Below, piece after piece: positions 59,001 through 64,000 of a stretch of 64,000 nucleotides of DNA. Source of the DNA: Acanthornis magna. Lineage: Eukaryota; Chordata; Aves; Passeriformes; Acanthizidae. The translations under genes were made by a program, and so were the position numbers. The notes under the pieces were generated by a model. That model made no database searches. It had not been told where the DNA came from and worked only from the letters and a program-made list of their open reading frames with translations. The DNA lies in contig JAWUZG010000004.1 of NCBI GenBank assembly GCA_036785705.1, positions 11,645,501-11,709,500 of the forward strand. The letters run 5' to 3'. Position 1 is the stretch's first letter, and each line of letters starts with the position of its first letter.

Positions 59001-60902
59001 AAACCTTTCTTTAATGACTGAGATAGATAAAATGCTGAAAATATTAAGTATTATTAAGGATGCGAATAAACACCATACCACTGAATCAGCAGTCCCTAGA
59101 ACTCCAGTCAATAGCTTTTTGAAAAGTTTTCTCATGTAAAGATGTCTTTTTAATATGAATATACAAGAATATACCTAACTACATTAAAATCAGTACGCTT
59201 ATATATTTATATTTACACATTGAATTAGTATTTAGTGCTGTAAAACAACTGCTTAATGTCTAGTTGATTCTTTAAAAGAATGATTGTTCTTGCTTTGGTG
59301 ATGGTTTCTGAGACTATGGATGAGACACAGGTGCCCTGTGGAAGGTAAGATCTCTGTAGTATTTCTCACTGGCAAGCTGTTAGTAGCGTCTCACCTAAGT
59401 AGCACCATTTTGGACCTCCACTGTGAGGTACCACATTCCGTAAATTCCCTGCTCAAGGAGCCCAAGACTGTGTTTTCAGTCTATTAGCCAAGGGCCAAAA
59501 CCTTTTACTGGCTTTTGCATGCTCTGTCTCTCCAGCCTAATGAATATTTACCCAGACTGTGCACAGTGGAACTGATTGAGCAGGGTGGACTGAAATTACA
59601 CCATTGCAGAACGTGCCCTTAGTGCATTCCCATCGGAAATGATGAGACAAAGAATGAAATTGGGTCTTGGTTTCCCATATCCTAAATGGATTACTTAATC
59701 ACTGAGCAATCAAAGAGGAGCAGGGCTGAGGCCTGTGCTGGCTTAAATCCAGTAGATATTCTGTTAAAGTATCTGTGGAATGAGACCAGGAAGCAGACAT
59801 TATTTGTGGATATGTCAGGTACAAAAAAAGAACTAAAAGTCTCTGAGTGTTTCCAAGACAAAGGCATTTCTGCACATGCTTATTAGAACCTTATTCAGAA
59901 AATACATATGAACAGAGGGTGATAGGAGCAAAGTAGCTATTTGGATTGATTTTTGGACTCCAATTTTGCAATCTAAAATGTCAGCCAAGAAAGGAAAAGG
60001 CAACCAAATAACTTTATGAGCCTTCATGGGTTTTTATATACACTAGAAGTATTGGACCAGAACCAATTTAAGGGGAAGCTTTCAATCTTGCAATGATGAA
60101 CTTAGTTTCTTCTAATTCTGGGAATTTCATAAATCCCTTGTTTTCCTGCTCTTCTTTTACTCTACTTATTAAAAAGATAGTTTAGTGCAATTTAATATGA
60201 TTTTTACATTTTCAAACTTTCAGGTGCAGGTATGCCATAGAAATTTATTAAAAGAAATTGTAATGCCCAAAACAACATAAAATAAAACTTTCCAAGTTTA
60301 GTCATTCTTAATAAATAGATCTTATAAACTGTGTGGCTTGAGATAACGTACTTTGGGTCAAGACTTCTGGAGAACAACAATTATGTTAATAGTATTTGCA
60401 GATTGTACTTACTTAGGGGACCTTTCAAACCCATCAAGGACATACATATAACAAAACCAAGAAAAGTTGAATAAATGGATATGCAAACCAAAATGAGATT
60501 TAGAGAGAAAAAAGGTAAGTCACTGGGTCTAAGGAAAAATGAAGGTCTGAAACTCTTACTTTGCAATCAACAGGAGGGACAAAACATGACAATTAAACAG
60601 ATAAGGGAGTGATGTTAGGCAAAAATTCGAAATCAATTTATAATACAGGGTGACAAAAAGCAAATGTAGTGTAATTTAAAACAGCATACAAAAGAAACAT
60701 TGAGTCACAGAACACAGAAATAACTGTGTCTCTGATATTTGTTTTGAGACACCACCTCTATTTGAGTCTGGGGTAAACAAATTCTATGGAAAAAATGCTA
60801 GGAAAAAAATTGAATAAGCAGTAAATGTGTGACTCATTTTTCAATAAACCCTATAATGCAAAGAAATCTGCACTGTATTAACAATCATCCCTTCTTGTAC
60901 TT
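56031..60902. other. unique non-coding sequence, possibly containing conserved elements
   Basis: No gene or transposon recognised. The stretch is largely free of identifiable repeats. Segments near 56040-56160, 58120-58420, 58800-58960 and 59380-59660 have mixed, non-repetitive composition of the kind seen in conserved non-coding elements, but conservation cannot be judged from one sequence. A partial 20-bp-period duplication (aaatcaaacacatc twice) lies at 57487-57520. Confidence 0.45.
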
Positions 60903-60934
60903 CTTGGCTCTAAGCATCGGTTCTTAGAGCCAAG
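60903..60934. repeat. perfect 12-bp inverted repeat with 8-base loop
   Basis: CTTGGCTCTAAG at 60903-60914 and its exact complement CTTAGAGCCAAG at 60923-60934, separated by CATCGGTT. Intermittent pairing continues a few bases outside the stem. There is no following T-run or gene context to suggest a terminator. The stem is short for a pre-miRNA. Confidence 0.9.
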
Positions 60935-63424
60935 TGGCACTGTCTGCTCACATCCATTGTGCCTGGACTTAGCTGTGGTCTCCCAGATGACCTTTGACAC
61001 AGCTCACGGAAAAGCAGTAACAACAGGCTGCTCCCACTAGACCCTGTGGATGTGATTTCCTGCTTAGTGATGGGGACATGTAGATTTTGCCACTTTCCTG
61101 CTGGGAATGAGAACAGGCCCTGGCATCTTGTAAAATAGACTTAGCACTGTTATGAGCAAAGTCTTTTGCCCTTTCTCATTACCATTAAAGGCATAACCCT
61201 TAGCTAAATGTGCGTTGCTAAGTGCATTGGTCCCAGAAAGTGACCCTCCGTCTTAGGACAAGTGATGAGAAGCAGCTTGCAATGACACTCTTCAAGGCTT
61301 TCTGTAGTGAGGAAAGGGACTTTTTCTTTCATAGAAAATTAGATACTATCTACTATATATGAACCATACAGCACTGGGTCTTCTGGCCTCATCCACCACT
61401 TCTTTGGCAGTAAGACATAATTATTTTTGGTGTATCTTTTATCTTTTTTTATAATTTTCACCCACCAGCTTAATGCGTACAAAACACTGCAAAAAAAACT
61501 CCATCCCACCAAAGTATTTTTTATATAGCATGAGTCTCTTGCATGTGTTTCATACCCGTGGTGTGACATAGGGAGCAGTAAATGTGCCAAACCTTCTGGG
61601 ACAGCTTTGGGGCACTAAGGTGTGGGTCAAATCACATATTTATGTTGCCTTGGATTTTGTGGCTATTCCCTTGACTCAAAGCTTGACCTATGTGTTATTT
61701 AACAATACTCTAGTTTCATGAAGCCAAGAGAGACCCCAGGAGTGAATTAAAATATTAATTGCTTAGGAAATCACAGGAGCTGGTCCTAGTCTAGTAGATG
61801 AGAGCTAGATTATTTAGCAACATTAATACCTACTTTTAAAATACCATCATTAATAAGAATAAAGTCAAACCTACTAGCAGAAAGCTATATTTTAAAAAAA
61901 TTGAAGAAGTAAATACTGGTTCTACCTTGACAGACCAAATAAGACTGTCTGATCATCTCTGTAAATAGGGTCAGGTGACACAAAAGTTTTGCCCTCAAAT
62001 TCTGGGCTATACAACCTGTGCACAATCTAGGAGCACAGGACAGATTCTCCTCAGTAAGTTATTAAAAAGAGATCACCTCTTTGATATACTTCAAAAAGTC
62101 AAGGTGCAAAAACCCAGGTGTATTATTTGGAATAGTAAAAGAAGTAATAGTCTCATATTTTAAAATGAAAGCATAGATTAAATGTCTCTGTTCTGTCAAA
62201 ACAACCCAAACAACAAAACCAAAACTGAAAAACCCCTTGCTGAAGAATTCCAACAGCAAATTGAATAAATAACTGGAAATTTAAATTGTTTTTGAAAACC
62301 CTTAGTATTACCACTGCAAGTGATATTCTTTCCTTTTCTAATAAAAATTGTACAGTTCATTCTTTGAAAGTGAGCAGCCTGATTAACAACATTTTTTTTT
62401 CAGTAAAAATGGCCTCATTAAAAATATAAAGAAATACCTGAAATTCAACCTATTGTTTTAATGAAAATGTTACTTAAAAGTCAGCATGTGTTTTTTACAT
62501 TTCACTATCCCTTTCAGAACTTACACATACAAATATGTATATATATATATATGTTATTTCAGAAAGTTAGACTTAGTCTACTGATGCTAAGAGATGCTAT
62601 TAAAATACAGGCTTTCAAGATAATCCATAAAACTCCCTTTAGATTTTCAATCATCTCAACTGAATAAAAAGTTAATTAACAAACTGTCATTGCAAACAAA
62701 TAAACAAACAGCACCCTCCCTCAAATTGTGAGCCTTTTTTTCCTTTAAAGCTGTTTAGGAAAGAAAATAATCTACAATAACTATACCTTGATATGCAGAT
62801 TGTTGACAGATCTTTAAGACTAGAATTAAATAAATTAATCAAACCCAAACTTCACTTTAGCAGTCTCTCATAGGTCAAATCCTTATTAGACATATTATTG
62901 TGTAAGTGTACTGACAGTAAACAGGGTCGTACCAGAAACATGCTTGTGAAAGTTGTTTTTTTTTACTAACAGCTAAATAATAAATGTGGGATAAAAGCTG
63001 CAAATTTCTTTTGGTTACAACAATTTCTGCTTTTTAAACTTTGAAAATCACTTTCTAAAAGTATTTCTTTCTTGAGAGACTCATGCTTTCTTTATCTCTA
63101 CTATAAGTTAAATCCTAACTAAATTTATTTTTTTCTTTGTTGACAGGTACTGTGTTAATTCACTTGCATCATACTGACTTTAATATGAAGTTTCATTACT
63201 GAGAGTCACAGCCTTTTCTATTTTAATGTAAAAAATACATGAGTACTATATTTTCTTTCAAGCTTTGCATGCATTATAAATATTGTAATTGCCCACGATA
63301 AAGAAAAAAGTTATAAAATTTATTGTAAAATTCCCTAAAATAATTTGTTTTGAAAGGTGCTCAAAAGAATTACAGGTAGCTTCAGACAGATAGGAAGGCC
63401 CTGCTACACTCCTTTTAGCAAAGA
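60935..63424. other. unique AT-rich non-coding sequence
   Basis: No gene recognised. It contains a (TA)n patch at 62537-62553 and A/C-rich patches at 62200-62236 and 62695-62710. Confidence 0.5.
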
Positions 63425-63616
63425 AATTCACTCTTTCAGTGAAGAAATTTTTCCTCATATCTAACGTAAACCTCCCCTGGCACAACTTGAGGCCATTTCC
63501 TCTTCTCCTATCTCTTGTTACCTGGGAGAAGAGACTGACCTCCCCTTTGTTACAATCCTTTTTAAGAAGTTGTAGAAAACAATAAGGTCCCCACTGAGCC
63601 CTTCTCCCTCTCCTCG
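63425..63616 (-). mobile_element. CR1 LINE fragment, antisense, both ends missing
   Basis: The + strand shows the complement of the CR1 region just upstream of its 3' end: 'tttcagtgaagaaatttttc', 'ctcatatctaacgtaaacct', 'cccctggcacaacttgaggc', 'catttcctcttctcctatct', 'cttgttacctgggagaagag', 'actgacctcccctttgttac', and 'aaggtccccactgagccctt'. The CR1 3' terminus and the upstream reverse-transcriptase region are both absent, and the right edge is abrupt at 63616 ('cctc' to 'gttaattaatgg'). This suggests that another insertion or a deletion cut the element. Confidence 0.85.
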
Positions 63617-64000
63617 TTAATTAATGGCTAATAGTTAATACATGGCATATTCCACAGTCAGAATATCTCCTGTGTGTAGGTACCTAATTGTTATCTATCT
63701 GAACAAGAGACAAACATCTTTTTGTGGTTGGTTAAGAGTCATTGGGTGTTTGGATATCTAGCTGGGGGTGGGATAAATGAAGTTCTGGGGATGTTGTTTG
63801 CGTTGCTGTGTATATGAAGAGCCAGGTAAGATGGCCCAGAGCTCTGCCTTTGTAACACACATTTTTCTCTTGGGCAAAATCCGTTATCATCCTTTACCTC
63901 CTACTCTCAGCCTTTACTGTCTTACAAGCTCGTGTGTGTGGCTGGCTGTGTTGTAGAAATGAACTAGAGCAGATTATGCAATATTTTAAACCCAGACTCC
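63617..64000 (+). other. unclassified sequence at window edge, possible LTR
   Basis: Begins at the abrupt CR1 edge. It has a GT- and GG-rich first half and a TATA-like 'tgtatatgaagag' near 63809-63821, then a 'ttttctcttgggcaaaatcc' and CT-rich stretch reminiscent of a retroviral R/U5. No poly(A) hexamer or termini are seen and the sequence runs off the window, so this is a weak suggestion only. Confidence 0.25.

Noticed and set aside
1..64000. CRISPR array, rRNA/tRNA genes, telomeric or satellite arrays, and DNA transposon terminal inverted repeats.
   Set aside because: I looked for regularly spaced repeats, TTAGGG arrays, tRNA-like folds and long terminal inverted repeats and saw none. The manual scan is not exhaustive.

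Overview
This window looks like a gene-free (intergenic or deep intronic) stretch of a bird nuclear genome. It is AT-rich throughout. The only features I can assign with confidence are avian-type transposon remains and simple repeats. The bird assignment rests on CR1 LINE fragments, two of which end in the ATTCTRTG-type 3' repeats typical of avian CR1, and on several LTR groups that I recognise from memory as common in birds. I could not place the species. I found no convincing protein-coding exon, tRNA, rRNA, snoRNA, miRNA or CRISPR array. The open frames present are short, AT-driven chance frames or readings of repeats.

Layout. 1-3035: unique AT-rich sequence with a 40-T run followed by a CR1 3' tail. 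3040-3727: LTR-like unit with CCAAT motifs, TATA box and poly(A) signal. 4764-5503: CR1 3' end split by an antisense LTR. 5504-17284: featureless apart from an AAAGG microsatellite. 17285-17765: decayed antisense CR1 reverse-transcriptase fragment. 18108-18340: possible antisense LTR. 19427-19480: exact 27-bp tandem duplication. 22612-22765: old CR1 of a different, L3-like type. 27776-28345: sense LTR. 31803-32051: G/T-only tract. 32237-32873: complete solo LTR with an exact 6-bp target-site duplication. 33560-33815: divergent partial LTR. 38581-39161 and 46133-46720: two antisense LTRs of the group at 4831 and 27776. 41290-41530: homeodomain-motif-rich unique block, the best enhancer candidate. 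42671-43270: antisense CR1 3' end abutting a second LTR group. 43549-43626: CCCTTT hexanucleotide array with G-quadruplex potential. 45010-45069: CR1 tail. 50380-50545: local GC-rich block. 60903-60934: perfect 12-bp hairpin. 63425-63616: antisense CR1 fragment, followed by an unidentified GT-rich end that runs off the window.

There is no gene network to describe. The window records successive transposon insertions, mostly solo or truncated LTRs and 3'-truncated LINEs, in a gene desert. Any function would have to be regulatory. No previously undescribed system is evident. The items most worth checking are the candidate enhancer, the CR1/LTR nesting, the precise solo LTR and the strand-asymmetric tracts. 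Family names come from memory of consensus sequences, not from a database search.
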